Counted from the stretch's first letter, positions 52,718-62,752 are shown. The stretch: 64,000 nt of DNA from Aliiglaciecola sp041538045 (GCF_041538045.1 NZ_JBGOSE010000007.1:1-64000); one strand, 5' to 3'. A program made the numbers and translations. The notes: generated from the sequence alone by a model not told the origin.

Positions 52718-55024
52718 ATGAGTGAAGATACAATTATCAATAAAGATGGCTCAGAGCAACTCGCACTGAGTCGTTTTACCGAAGATGCATATTTAAATTA
52801 TTCAATGTACGTCATCATGGATCGCGCTTTGCCTCACATTGGTGATGGCCTAAAGCCGGTGCAACGACGAATTGTCTATGCCATGTCTGAATTAGGCTTG
52901 AGTGCTTCTGCTAAGTATAAAAAGTCAGCAAGAACCGTAGGGGATGTGTTAGGTAAATTTCACCCTCATGGTGACTCTGCATGTTATGAAGCTATGGTAT
53001 TAATGGCGCAGCCTTTTTCCTATCGTTATCCGCTAGTCGATGGACAAGGAAATTGGGGGGCTCCCGATGATCCAAAATCCTTTGCTGCTATGCGTTATAC
53101 GGAATCACGCTTATCCAAATTCAGTGAAGTATTACTTAGTGAACTCGGTCAAGGGACGGTTGATTGGCAACCTAACTTTGATGGCACTATGGATGAACCT
53201 AAGGTATTGCCTGCTCGTCTTCCGCATATTTTACTCAATGGTGTTACCGGCATTGCCGTGGGTATGGCCACTGATATTCCTCCTCATAATGTACGAGAGG
53301 TGGCAAATGCTTGTGCGCTCTTGCTAGATAATAGTAAAGCTGAATTGCAGGATGTTTTGGCCCATATTCAAGCACCTGATTATCCTACAGAAGCTGAAAT
53401 TATCACGCCTAGAGAAGATATCGCTAAGCTTTACGAAACTGGGCGTGGCTCCATAAAAATGCGTGCAGTTTACCATGATGAAAGTGGTGATATCGTTATT
53501 ACCGCATTGCCTCATCAAGCCTCAGGTGGAAAAATTCTCGAACAAATTGCGAATCAAATGCAGGCGAAAAAGCTGCCTATGGTGAGTGATTTACGGGACG
53601 AGTCTGATCACGAAAACCCTACACGCTTAGTTATCACACCGCGCTCAAATCGTGTGGATGTTGAGCAGTTAATGCAACACTTATTTGCCACTACAGATCT
53701 CGAAAAAAATTACCGCGTTAACATCAATATGATTGGCTTGGATGGACGTCCACAGGTCAAAGATTTACGCACTATTTTAAGTGAATGGTTAGTTTTCCGC
53801 AAAGATACTGTGGTTAGACGTTTGCAATATCGTCTCGATAAGGTTCTGGCTAGATTACATATTTTAGAAGGTTTATTGATTGCCTTTTTAAATATTGATG
53901 AAGTCATTCGTATTATTCGTTATGAAGATGAGCCTAAACAACAGCTAATTAAAACCTTTAACTTATCTGATAAACAAGCCGAAGCCATTTTAGAGCTTAA
54001 GTTACGTCATTTGGCGAAACTTGAAGAATTCAAAATTAAATCTGAACAAGAAGAGCTGGCTAAAGAGCGTGATGAACTACAATTATTATTAGGCTCAGAT
54101 CGTCGTCTTAAAACACTAATTAAGAAAGAAATCCTCGCTGATGCTGAAAAGTACGGCGATGATAGACGCTCACCATTAGTGCAGCGAGAAGAAGCAAAAG
54201 CGCTGTCTGATAAAGAGCTAGTTCCATCTGAAGCAGTAACCGTTGTGTTATCTGACAAGGGATGGGCACGCTGTGCAAAAGGTCATGATGTGGATGTCGA
54301 AGGCTTAAGTTATAAAGCTGGAGATGTTTACCTTGCCAGCGCCAAAGGGCGCAGCAATCAGCAAGCTGTGTTCTTAGATAGTTCAGGGCGTACCTTTGCC
54401 TGTGATGCTCACACCTTACCTTCAGCACGAAGCCAAGGAGAGCCCCTCACCGGACGCTTCAGTGTTGTCGGCGGAGAAACCTTCCAGCATGTAATAATGG
54501 CTTCTGATGACCAGAGATACTTAATTTCATCCGACGCCGGATATGGTTTTGTCGGTAAATTTGCTGATATGGTTAGCAAAAATAAAGCGGGTAAGGCCTA
54601 TATTTCGTTACCTGTAGGTGCAAAAGTAATTAAGCCGCAAACAGTGTCTAATATAGAAACTGATTGGTGTATGGCCATATCCAATGAAGGTCGAATGTTA
54701 ATGTTTCCGTTGCGTGATCTACCTAGCTTAGGCAAAGGTAAAGGCAACAAAATTATTAATATTCCTTCTGCTAAAGCAAAAACCAGAGAAGAATATGTCA
54801 CTGTTCTGACCGTAGTACCAGATGGTGCGAGCGTAAAAATTATTGCCGGTAAACGCAGTATGACGCTAACTTCCGCTGACCTAGTTCACTATCAAGGTGA
54901 AAGAGGTAGGAGAGGAAATAAACTTCCTCGTGGATTACAAAGGGTAGATAATGTTGAAGTTGAATTTGACGCTTCAGCCGCTGAATCCGAGTCAGAAAAT
55001 CTCGGAGCTGAAGATAACAGTTAA
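52718..55024 (+). CDS. parC: DNA topoisomerase IV subunit A
   Basis: 768 aa, full length. Catalytic Tyr about 127 in AAMRYTESRLSKF; quinolone-region sequence HPHGDSACYEAMVLMAQ carries the wild-type-like Ser. The tower and coiled-coil domains follow, then a short beta-pinwheel C-terminal region of the ParC type, with LGKGKGNKIINIP near 670 and no GyrA-box. With ParE it decatenates daughter chromosomes. parE is not in the window. A small membrane-protein gene follows after 18 bp. Confidence 0.96.
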   Translation: MSEDTIINKDGSEQLALSRFTEDAYLNYSMYVIMDRALPHIGDGLKPVQRRIVYAMSELGLSASAKYKKSARTVGDVLGKFHPHGDSACYEAMVLMAQPFSYRYPLVDGQGNWGAPDDPKSFAAMRYTESRLSKFSEVLLSELGQGTVDWQPNFDGTMDEPKVLPARLPHILLNGVTGIAVGMATDIPPHNVREVANACALLLDNSKAELQDVLAHIQAPDYPTEAEIITPREDIAKLYETGRGSIKMRAVYHDESGDIVITALPHQASGGKILEQIANQMQAKKLPMVSDLRDESDHENPTRLVITPRSNRVDVEQLMQHLFATTDLEKNYRVNINMIGLDGRPQVKDLRTILSEWLVFRKDTVVRRLQYRLDKVLARLHILEGLLIAFLNIDEVIRIIRYEDEPKQQLIKTFNLSDKQAEAILELKLRHLAKLEEFKIKSEQEELAKERDELQLLLGSDRRLKTLIKKEILADAEKYGDDRRSPLVQREEAKALSDKELVPSEAVTVVLSDKGWARCAKGHDVDVEGLSYKAGDVYLASAKGRSNQQAVFLDSSGRTFACDAHTLPSARSQGEPLTGRFSVVGGETFQHVIMASDDQRYLISSDAGYGFVGKFADMVSKNKAGKAYISLPVGAKVIKPQTVSNIETDWCMAISNEGRMLMFPLRDLPSLGKGKGNKIINIPSAKAKTREEYVTVLTVVPDGASVKIIAGKRSMTLTSADLVHYQGERGRRGNKLPRGLQRVDNVEVEFDASAAESESENLGAEDNS

Positions 55025-55042
55025 GGTGAAAAGGAGACAGAC

Positions 55043-55480
55043 ATGCAAGAACCGCAAATGAATCCCGCCCCGAAATGGTTTTGGATTGTTGCTAGCATAT
55101 TGTTACTTTGGAATTTGTTAGGTGTAATGGCTTTTATTCAGCAAGTAACAATGAGCCCCGAGCATATAAACTTGATGCCACCTGAAGAGCAGCGTTTGTA
55201 TTTAGAGCAACCTTTCTGGGTGCTTTTGGCATTTGCCTTTGCTGTGTTTGGTGGAACCTTGGGGTGCCTTGCTTTGTTGGTTAAGAAGTCCTTCGCAAGA
55301 ATCATTTTTTGGTTATCGTTTATTGGCGTATTGGTGCAAATGGCCCACTCCTTTTTTATATCAAACGCCTTAGACGTTTATGGGCCTGGCGCTGCAGTTA
55401 TGCCCATTATGATACTGCTGGTTTCTGCCTTCTTAATTTGGTTATCCAGTAAAGCGATTGTCAAAGGTTGGATTGTATAA
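55043..55480 (+). CDS. Small four-TM membrane protein downstream of parC
   Basis: 145 aa with four predicted membrane segments (about 11-33, 53-76, 84-104 and 116-136) and a first loop of about 20 residues (SPEHINLMPPEEQRLYLEQ in part). No recognised family; similar proteins are sometimes labelled sugar-transporter-like without evidence. It is 18 bp after parC with an AAGGAG ribosome binding site, so probably co-transcribed with it, without an obvious functional link. Confidence 0.7.
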   Translation: MQEPQMNPAPKWFWIVASILLLWNLLGVMAFIQQVTMSPEHINLMPPEEQRLYLEQPFWVLLAFAFAVFGGTLGCLALLVKKSFARIIFWLSFIGVLVQMAHSFFISNALDVYGPGAAVMPIMILLVSAFLIWLSSKAIVKGWIV

Positions 55481-55636
55481 CCCTTTCATTGGTGCGGTTG
55501 ATTTTCTGTCACAAGTACAGATTTTTGACCGCAAATTGCATTTCTTTGTCGCCACTCCTAATATCAAATTAAGCTCTCATTCGCCTATGAGATGTAACGC
55601 CATCAAAAACGACAAAACAACTTATAAACTACTAGG

Positions 55637-57598
55637 ATGTCTCAATTGAAACAGCACTTAGCCTCGTCGCTCAAGCAACACTTTGGTTTTGATGATTTTA
55701 GGCATGGTCAACTTCCTGTGATTGAGACTATATTGCAACAACACTCTTGCTTGGCCATATTCCCAACTGGCTCAGGAAAGTCTTTGTGTTATCAATTTAG
55801 TGCATTGCATTTACCACACTTAACCTTGGTAGTGTCACCATTACTGGCTTTGATGCAAGATCAATTGGATTTTTTACTGGCGCGCAATATTCCAGCTGCA
55901 AAAGTCGATTCAACCTTAAGTTATGCACAAAACCAGCAGGTGATGGAAGATGCCCGTAGTGGCGTGTTAAAGATATTAATGGTGTCTGTGGAGCGCTTTA
56001 AAAATGAACGGTTTCGGCAGTTTATTGAATCAGTAGATGTGTCTTTATTGGTGATAGACGAAGCCCATTGTATCTCAGAGTGGGGGCATAACTTTCGACC
56101 CGACTATTTAAAGTTACCCGCTTACCAAAAAGCATTGAATATACCACAGGTGCTTTTGCTCACCGCCACCGCCACGGCAAAGGTTAAGGAAGACATGGCG
56201 AAGAAGTTCGCAATTCAACCCCAGCATATTGTGCAAACCGGATTTTACCGAGAAAACTTAAACTTAAATGTTTTACATGCGCCAGAAGAGCAAAAAGCTG
56301 AAATATTAGTGGAGCAACTTAGCCATCTTGATGGTGCCGGAATTGTGTATGTTACTTTGCAAAAAGAAGCTGAAGAATTGGCATCATTATTACGACAGCA
56401 AGGTCACAATGCCGTACCTTATCATGCTGGTTTAAAAGACCAACAACGGCTATCCACCCAGCTACAATTTATGGCTGATGAGGTTGATATAGTGGTGGCC
56501 ACTATTGCCTTTGGCATGGGCGTAGACAAGTCCAATATACGCTTTGTTATTCATTATGAATTACCCAAATCAATAGAAGCCTATAGCCAAGAGATTGGCC
56601 GGGCAGGGAGAGATGGTCTAGCCTCAGAATGCATTACTTTAGCCAATTTGAATAACTTGACTCGTCTGGAGAACTTTGTGTATGCCGATACACCAGAGCT
56701 AGCGAGTATTGCCAAAGTTATCCAAAATATTAAAGATCTTTCCAGTGTTTCTTCCAACCCAGAAACTCGGTGGGAAACTCAGTTAATCCCCTTATCTAAC
56801 GAAACTAATGTTCGTCAATTACCCCTCAAAACCTTGTTGGTACAATTGGAATTGCGACAAGTCATTACCCCATTGTTTGGGTATTTTTCAGAAATTCGCT
56901 TTCGTTTTAATCAAGATACTTCGGCAATATTAGCGCGCTTTAATGGTGAAAGACGACAATTCTTAGAGGCCGTATTTGCTGCTAGCCCCTTGAAAAAAGT
57001 GTGGGCAACGCTGGATCAAGAAGGGCTACAAAGAGCTTACCCGCATCCCCGTAACCGTTTGGTAAGCGCGTTGGACTATTTGCATGGTCAAGAACTCATT
57101 GAGTTACAAAGCCAACGTCATACCGATGTGTTTAGTGTGGATGAGGAAAGGTTAGCGGCTAGTGATTTAATTGAGTCATTATATGCTTATTTTAAACAGC
57201 GGGAAGTCGCTGAAATTAAACGCATTGCTGAACTGGTGGACTTCTTTCAAAACAAACAGTGCCTTAGCCAAACATTAGCTAGCTATTTTGATGATACCAG
57301 CTTAAGCCATGCTTGTGGACATTGTAGTGTTTGTCTTGCTGGTGGTATTGATCTGCCTGAGGTGGTGGATGCTGCGCTACCTGATGAGCAGCAACTTCGA
57401 AACCTATATGCTGAGCTGTCTTATGTCTATACAGCCAAGTTCAATGAACCTGTATCTAACGTATTGTTTACACGTTTTTTGGCGGGCCTGACGAATCCTT
57501 ATTTGACAAAAATAAAGGCCAGAAACCTCAATGGTTTTGGCCTTTGTCAGTCAATTCGCTATCAACAGTTATTGTCATTAGTCGATGCTATTTGTTAG
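55637..57598 (+). CDS. RecQ-family ATP-dependent DNA helicase
   Basis: 653 aa. The superfamily 2 motifs are all present: Walker A FPTGSGKSLCYQ, VVSPLLALMQDQ, DEAHCISEWGHNFRPDY, LLTATAT and, in the second RecA domain, AFGMGVDKSNIRFVIHYELPKSIEAYSQEIGRAGRDG (in part). A Cys cluster CGHCSVC lies near 560-568 and probably binds zinc. There is no HRDC domain at the end, and the linker region differs from E. coli RecQ, so this is probably a paralogue used in 3'-5' unwinding during repair. Its 3' end also carries the likely terminator of the opposing ast operon. Confidence 0.9.
   Translation: MSQLKQHLASSLKQHFGFDDFRHGQLPVIETILQQHSCLAIFPTGSGKSLCYQFSALHLPHLTLVVSPLLALMQDQLDFLLARNIPAAKVDSTLSYAQNQQVMEDARSGVLKILMVSVERFKNERFRQFIESVDVSLLVIDEAHCISEWGHNFRPDYLKLPAYQKALNIPQVLLLTATATAKVKEDMAKKFAIQPQHIVQTGFYRENLNLNVLHAPEEQKAEILVEQLSHLDGAGIVYVTLQKEAEELASLLRQQGHNAVPYHAGLKDQQRLSTQLQFMADEVDIVVATIAFGMGVDKSNIRFVIHYELPKSIEAYSQEIGRAGRDGLASECITLANLNNLTRLENFVYADTPELASIAKVIQNIKDLSSVSSNPETRWETQLIPLSNETNVRQLPLKTLLVQLELRQVITPLFGYFSEIRFRFNQDTSAILARFNGERRQFLEAVFAASPLKKVWATLDQEGLQRAYPHPRNRLVSALDYLHGQELIELQSQRHTDVFSVDEERLAASDLIESLYAYFKQREVAEIKRIAELVDFFQNKQCLSQTLASYFDDTSLSHACGHCSVCLAGGIDLPEVVDAALPDEQQLRNLYAELSYVYTAKFNEPVSNVLFTRFLAGLTNPYLTKIKARNLNGFGLCQSIRYQQLLSLVDAIC
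57514..57545 (-). terminator. Intrinsic terminator of the ast operon, inside the recQ-like coding end
   Basis: AAAGGCCAGAAACC and GGTTTTGGCCTTT pair into a near-perfect stem with a five-base loop, followed on the minus strand by ATTTTTG. It lies about 100 bp beyond the stop of the DUF1338 gene. The plus strand does not need it, since it is within a coding region. Confidence 0.65.
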
Positions 57599-57648
57599 CG
57601 CTTACTATCTTTATAATGACTTAAGATATATCGATTTTAAATACCTTG

Positions 57649-58461
57649 TTAGGATTTTTTGGCGTTAGTACTCTCGAAGATCTTATCCGCTGATGCGGCC
57701 ACAAAACCTTGATATAGCTCACCATTGGGCAATTCGTATCTTTGCGCGAATTCATAGAAACAGCTAGGAATGACCTTACTGGTATCTGCAAACTTCACTG
57801 CAATATGATCCGCCATTGTCGAGGATTGCGCGAGGTAAACCTCGGGACCACCTTTAATTTCGCCACCAGAGGTGTTAAGTGTAAAACCAGTTTGTTTTAA
57901 TAACTCGTTCACTTCACTTAATGTAGCTAAGTCTTGTAGGTGATTCACAGAGACAGTGAAATGGTTAGCTCGATAGCCCCATGCTGCCATCCAAGCAGCA
58001 TATTCTGAAACTTCTAACAGTGTTTCATAGTCTGCGCTGGAAACTTGCCAATGGGGACCTGAATACAAAAAGTTGTCTTGTGTTACAGCATCTTCTGCAA
58101 CCTGATTCACCATGTTACGAATGATGGTTTGTACCGGTTTGTCGAATTCGTTGACCAGTAGTTCACTGATGAATACTTTGGGTTGAGTACTTTCTGGGTG
58201 TTCAAAATGTTTTGCTTTGAGCTTTTTTTGCACAAAGTCATATTGGCCTTTTTCCACATAACCTAGGGCTAAAAAATGCGCTGCCAGCTTGTCTAAATTG
58301 ACCCTGTCTATGTCGAAAGTACGAAATGCCACATGGTCATTTACTAACTCTGATTGTCCATTGTATTGGCCGAGCAATTCATGCACTTTTTGCGCAGAAG
58401 GTGTAATGTTTAAATAGTCTTGCCACAGATTTGCAAACAAAGTGTCAATGTCAGTATGCAT
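57649..58461 (-). CDS. DUF1338-family protein (2-oxoadipate dioxygenase/decarboxylase-like)
   Basis: 270 aa. The conserved start segment NDHVAFRTFD carries the His expected to bind iron. Further family segments are HFTVSVNHLQDL, with a second His, and GGEIKGGPEVYLAQSSTMAD. The related HglS/YdcJ enzymes turn 2-oxoadipate into 2-hydroxyglutarate in lysine catabolism. Here the gene ends the astC-astA-astD operon, 66 bp after astD. Whether it acts on 2-oxoadipate or another acid related to arginine breakdown is not clear from sequence. Confidence 0.85.
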   Translation of the reverse strand: MHTDIDTLFANLWQDYLNITPSAQKVHELLGQYNGQSELVNDHVAFRTFDIDRVNLDKLAAHFLALGYVEKGQYDFVQKKLKAKHFEHPESTQPKVFISELLVNEFDKPVQTIIRNMVNQVAEDAVTQDNFLYSGPHWQVSSADYETLLEVSEYAAWMAAWGYRANHFTVSVNHLQDLATLSEVNELLKQTGFTLNTSGGEIKGGPEVYLAQSSTMADHIAVKFADTSKVIPSCFYEFAQRYELPNGELYQGFVAASADKIFESTNAKKS

Positions 58462-58527
58462 AGTTGCCGCTTACCTCAATTAAGTAAAAGAGCCTGCAAA
58501 ATTAACGTTTACAGGCGATGAATAATA

Positions 58528-60000
58528 TTAAAGGGTTAAGCCGGGGCTTAAGGTTGCTGGCAAGGTAACTTGCTCTAATTCCACAGATGCAACTGGGAAT
58601 GCACAATAATCGGCAGCGTAATAAGCACTGGCTCGATGGTTACCACTTTCACCAATACCGCCGAAGGGAGCGGCACTGCTTGCTCCGGTTATAGGTCGAT
58701 TCCAATTGACTATTCCAGCACGAATGCGCTTGAAAAAGTGTTGGTAATCTTCTTCACTATCACCAATAAACCCGGCACTTAAACCAAACTTAGTGTTATT
58801 CGCAGCTTTAATTGCGTTGTCGAAATCGTCATATCGAATGACCTTCAACAGCGGTCCAAAATGCTCTTCATCGGGCATGTCGTTGTGAATTGTGGTTACA
58901 TCGAGAATACCCGGTGTGACGAAACCTGTGGCAGTATCCGTGTGAGTTAGCCTAACCAACTCAGAGGCACCTAAATCAAGCAGTTGTTGCTGTGCATTCA
59001 CCATAGCCGCTGCTGCATTAGCAGAGATCATCGCGCCCATGAAAGGTTGTACTTCAGCATCGTAATGGTCGACTTTGATGTTTTTCGTAACGGCTATGAG
59101 TTTTGCTAAAATAGCATCACCTTGTTCACCTGTTTGAATAAACAAACGACGAGCACAGGTGCAACGTTGCCCAGAGGTAACAAATGCCGATTGCACAATA
59201 TCGTGGACAACCGCATCAATATCTTGGGCATCTTTTACGATAAGAGGGTTGTTACCACCCATTTCCAAAGCTAATATTTTGCCTGGATGCCCTGCAAATT
59301 GTTCATGTAAAATTTTGCCAGTTCGAGAACTACCGGTGAAAAACAGTCCATCAATTTCAGCGTGACTGGCAAGGGCTTTACCGGTTTCCACTTCACCTTG
59401 GACTAAATTCAACACCCCAGACGGTAACCCTGCTTGCTGCCAAAGTTTGACCATTTTCTGAGCCACTAATGGCGTCAAGTCACTGGGTTTGAATACGATG
59501 GTGTTACCGGCAATAAGTGCAGGAACAATATGACCATTGGGTAGGTGACCTGGGAAATTATAGGGGCCAAAAACAGCTACCACACCATGGGGTTTATGGC
59601 GAATAAAGGCTTTACCTACCGGCATTGAGTTTTCAACTGTACCGGTGCGGTCATGATAGGCTCGCTCCGATATTGCTATTTTGCCTACCATGGCGCCCAC
59701 TTCTGTGGCCGTTTCCCATAAGGGTTTTCCGGTTTCTTGGGCGATGGTTAACGCTAAGTCTTGCTTGTTTTCAGTAAGAAGTTCTGCATAGCGTTTAACT
59801 ATGTCTAAGCGCTTCTCAAGTGGTAAATCACTCCAACTTAAAAACGCCTTTCTAGCAGCTTTTATAGCTGTATCTATTTGTTTGGATGAAGCCGATTTGG
59901 CTTGCCAAATAATGGTGTTTTTAGCGGGATCAATTGATTGAATATCGTGACCTTCACCTAGGTGCCACTCACCTGCAATATAGTGGGCTTGTGTCGTCAT
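58528..60000 (-). CDS. astD: N-succinylglutamate 5-semialdehyde dehydrogenase
   Basis: 490 aa, family length. NAD-dependent aldehyde dehydrogenase with catalytic Cys about 280 (SGQRCTCARRLF), general base Glu about 246 (LEMGGNNP), and NAD-binding FTGSSRTGKILHEQF. It oxidises succinylglutamate semialdehyde to succinylglutamate, step four of the arginine succinyltransferase pathway. It lies 23 bp after astA in the same operon, which supports the AstD assignment over other ALDHs. Confidence 0.96.
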   Translation of the reverse strand: MTTQAHYIAGEWHLGEGHDIQSIDPAKNTIIWQAKSASSKQIDTAIKAARKAFLSWSDLPLEKRLDIVKRYAELLTENKQDLALTIAQETGKPLWETATEVGAMVGKIAISERAYHDRTGTVENSMPVGKAFIRHKPHGVVAVFGPYNFPGHLPNGHIVPALIAGNTIVFKPSDLTPLVAQKMVKLWQQAGLPSGVLNLVQGEVETGKALASHAEIDGLFFTGSSRTGKILHEQFAGHPGKILALEMGGNNPLIVKDAQDIDAVVHDIVQSAFVTSGQRCTCARRLFIQTGEQGDAILAKLIAVTKNIKVDHYDAEVQPFMGAMISANAAAAMVNAQQQLLDLGASELVRLTHTDTATGFVTPGILDVTTIHNDMPDEEHFGPLLKVIRYDDFDNAIKAANNTKFGLSAGFIGDSEEDYQHFFKRIRAGIVNWNRPITGASSAAPFGGIGESGNHRASAYYAADYCAFPVASVELEQVTLPATLSPGLTL

Positions 60001-60023
60001 ACTTAATTCCTATGGCTGGGTTA

Positions 60024-61055
60024 TTAAATTATTTTGGTTGGTGCAAAGCGAATTGGATCGTTCTCGCTGACCAAAAGTGCTGCCGCGCTTTGCGCAGAGA
60101 TATAGGCAACGTTTTGCTCTTTATCCACATAGACTTCGGTGGATACGGCTCTGAAGTTTTTTACTTGGGTATTAATCACATAACACAACACACCTTCGGC
60201 CCCTTTTTGCTGATCAATCTTAATTGGCAGCTTACGACTGGCTTGGGCTGTTCGTATGTGTTGAAGATTCGCTTCTACAGTTGGGCCACCGTCAAAAATA
60301 TCTACATATCCACGACTGATAAACCCTTCTTGTTGTAAAAGCTGTAGCGCTGGTCGCGTTTTTTCATGTACTTGACCAATAACAGCTTGGGCCGCTTTAC
60401 TTAGTAAACTGACGTAAATGGGGTATTTAGGCATCAATTCTGCAATAAACACTTTATCGCCTATGCCGGTTAAATAGTCCGCTGTAGGAAAGTCCATTGA
60501 AAAGAAATGCTCTTCAAGCCACTGCCAAAAGGGAGAGGTCCCGTTTTCGTCACTCACGCCACGCATTTCAGCAATCACAGTTTCCGAAAATCGTGTCTGA
60601 TGTTCCAACATAAACAAAAATCGAAACTTAGAAAGTAAACGACCATTGCTACCTTGTCGCGCATTTTCTTTAAGGAACAACGTACATATTTCAGACACGC
60701 CCGTGTAATCGTTACATAAGGTCAAAATGTCCACAGTATTATGAATTTTAAGCTCGCGAGAGGCATGTACCACTTTGCCACAATGGTAGTGATAGAAAGA
60801 GTCTTCTAACCCCACTGTTGCTGCAATACCACTAGTACCAACAACCTCATGACTGTCAGTATCTTCCATAACAAATAAATAGCTTTGATTGGCTGGCTTA
60901 TCAACCTGCTCCTTAAAAGCAATTTCAGATTGTTCTATTTTACGTCGTAATAAAGCTTCGTTAACAGGCAATGATGTAAAACCAATGCCTGATTCAACTG
61001 CAATATTGTACAACTCATCATAATCACTTAACGCAATAGGACGGATCACTTTCAT
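60024..61055 (-). CDS. astA: Arginine N-succinyltransferase
   Basis: 343 aa, family length. GNAT-like fold with the AstA signatures MKVIRPIALSDYDELYNIA, CTLFLKENARQGSNGRLLSK, ETVIAEMRGVSDENG and FDGGPTVEANLQHIRT. It transfers succinyl from succinyl-CoA to arginine, the first step of the pathway. It lies 34 bp after astC. The sequence near 333-343 is normal, so it appears intact. Confidence 0.96.
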   Translation of the reverse strand: MKVIRPIALSDYDELYNIAVESGIGFTSLPVNEALLRRKIEQSEIAFKEQVDKPANQSYLFVMEDTDSHEVVGTSGIAATVGLEDSFYHYHCGKVVHASRELKIHNTVDILTLCNDYTGVSEICTLFLKENARQGSNGRLLSKFRFLFMLEHQTRFSETVIAEMRGVSDENGTSPFWQWLEEHFFSMDFPTADYLTGIGDKVFIAELMPKYPIYVSLLSKAAQAVIGQVHEKTRPALQLLQQEGFISRGYVDIFDGGPTVEANLQHIRTAQASRKLPIKIDQQKGAEGVLCYVINTQVKNFRAVSTEVYVDKEQNVAYISAQSAAALLVSENDPIRFAPTKII

Positions 61056-61089
61056 AATGGTGTACTCACTTTACTGTTTGCGTCTTAGC

Positions 61090-62295
61090 TTAGCTATTTA
61101 CAACATGCTCAATGGCGCGCTCAAACCGAGCTAGACCCTCTGCAATATCTTCATCAGGTATCACCAAAGAAGGAGCAAAACGCACAACATTAGCACCGGC
61201 AACTAAACACATCATATTGTTTGCAGCAGAAGCAACTAGGAAGTCTCTTGCTTTGCCCTGATATTGTTCAGTCAAAGCGCAACCTATCAATAAGCCCTCG
61301 CCACGTATTTCGCTAAACACGTTGAATTTTTGATTAATTTTTTCTAGACCATTACGGAATAATTGTTCTTTACGCTTAACGTCCTGCAAAACCGCTGGCG
61401 TATTAACAATATCCAACACTTTTTCGGCAACGGCACATGCCAATGGGTTACCACCATAAGTACTACCGTGGGTTCCTACTTTTAAACTCGCAGCTATTTC
61501 GCTGGTTGTTAACATGGCTCCGATTGGGAAACCACCGCCTAGGGCTTTTGCTGTGGTAAGGATGTCAGGAATGACATTAAGACCCATATAAGCGTATAAA
61601 TTGCCTGTGCGTCCTACTCCTGACTGTACTTCATCAAAAATAAGTAATGCATTGTGTTCAGAACATAATGCTCGTACACCTTTTGCAAACTCTTGGCTTG
61701 AGCTGATTACGCCACCTTCGCCTTGAAGAGGTTCCATAATTACTGCACAAGTTTTGTCTGAAATAATGTCTTTAAGGGCATCAAGATTATTGAAGTCTAC
61801 GTGCTGAACGGCGCCAGGCTTCGGACCAAAACCATCGGAATAGGCTGATTGGCCACCCACAGTTACGGTGAAAAATGTCCGTCCGTGAAAACCTTGGTTA
61901 AATGCGATGATTTGATTTTTTTCTTCGCCGAAATGCTCTAGTGCATACCGTCGAGCTAATTTAAGTGCTGCTTCATTGGCTTCTGCGCCTGAGTTTGCAA
62001 AGTAAACTTTATCTGCGAAGGTCGCATGAGTTAACTTTTTACCTAAACGCAGAGCTGGCTCATTGGTAAATACGTTGCTTAGGTGCCACAACTTCTCACC
62101 TTGTTCTTTCAAGGTTGCTACCAAATCAGGATGGCAATGACCTAATACGTTCACAGCGATACCACCGGCAAAGTCTATGTACTCTTTTCCTTCCTGATCC
62201 CATACTCGTGATCCCTGGCCTTTAACAGGAACTATTGCTGCTGGGTTGTAATTAGGAACCATAACTTCGTCAAACGTTGCGCGTGTTACTTGCAT
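61090..62295 (-). CDS. astC: Succinylornithine / acetylornithine aminotransferase
   Basis: 401 aa. Class III aminotransferase with FANSGAEANEAALKLAR, GFHGRTFFTVTVGGQ, IFDEVQSGVGRTG and the PLP Lys about 250 in TTAKALGGGFPIGAM. AstC and ArgD are near-identical enzymes and many Alteromonadales use one protein for both arginine breakdown and synthesis. I choose astC for its place at the head of the ast operon, but argD is equally possible. An ArgR-like box lies about 190 bp upstream. Confidence 0.92.
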   Translation of the reverse strand: MQVTRATFDEVMVPNYNPAAIVPVKGQGSRVWDQEGKEYIDFAGGIAVNVLGHCHPDLVATLKEQGEKLWHLSNVFTNEPALRLGKKLTHATFADKVYFANSGAEANEAALKLARRYALEHFGEEKNQIIAFNQGFHGRTFFTVTVGGQSAYSDGFGPKPGAVQHVDFNNLDALKDIISDKTCAVIMEPLQGEGGVISSSQEFAKGVRALCSEHNALLIFDEVQSGVGRTGNLYAYMGLNVIPDILTTAKALGGGFPIGAMLTTSEIAASLKVGTHGSTYGGNPLACAVAEKVLDIVNTPAVLQDVKRKEQLFRNGLEKINQKFNVFSEIRGEGLLIGCALTEQYQGKARDFLVASAANNMMCLVAGANVVRFAPSLVIPDEDIAEGLARFERAIEHVVNS

Positions 62296-62752
62296 TCTTT
62301 ACCTCACTTAAAATTCTGGACGTATATTTTCACTCGTGATTTATACTGTATTGGCAATCAAATAATCTTGCCTAACGACCAATTTGGACTGCGCATTGTG
62401 TCAGATTTAAATCAATCTGTCTCTAGGTGAAACGCCGAAAACCCTTAAATTTAAAGGCGTGCGGCTAATTTTGCAGGAATAGTGAATAACTATTTATGCT
62501 AAGGAAACCTCTCTAGCTTGTTGAAAGTGTGCTACGCCTTGCAGGGCTGTTAATGTGGCAAAAAGTCTATGGATGGCTGCTTTTGAGGCTTAGCAATTTA
62601 ATTAAATTATGCTAACAATGAAATTAGGTTTGCTTATCTTTACAGAGTGACACTATCAAGGACGTTTATTCTAGAAATAAAATCGTGTGCATGATTATGT
62701 AAAAAAAAATTTAACAATTTCGGGTAGAATTAAATTAGGAACCCAAAGTTGC
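62296..62752. other. 457-bp upstream region of the ast operon
   Basis: Holds the ast promoter and an ArgR-like box (62481-62498). Its left end is the likely 5' leader. It also lies past the stop of the HDOD gene; I found no strong terminator for it and no ORF. Confidence 0.5.
62481..62498 (-). promoter_or_regulatory. ArgR-like box upstream of astC
   Basis: AGTGAATAACTATTTATG matches the 18-bp ARG box (AATGAATAATTATTCAT) at most positions, keeping TGAATAA and TAT. Typical operators have two boxes 3 bp apart; I saw no good second box, so binding may be weak or need extra sites. Confidence 0.5.
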
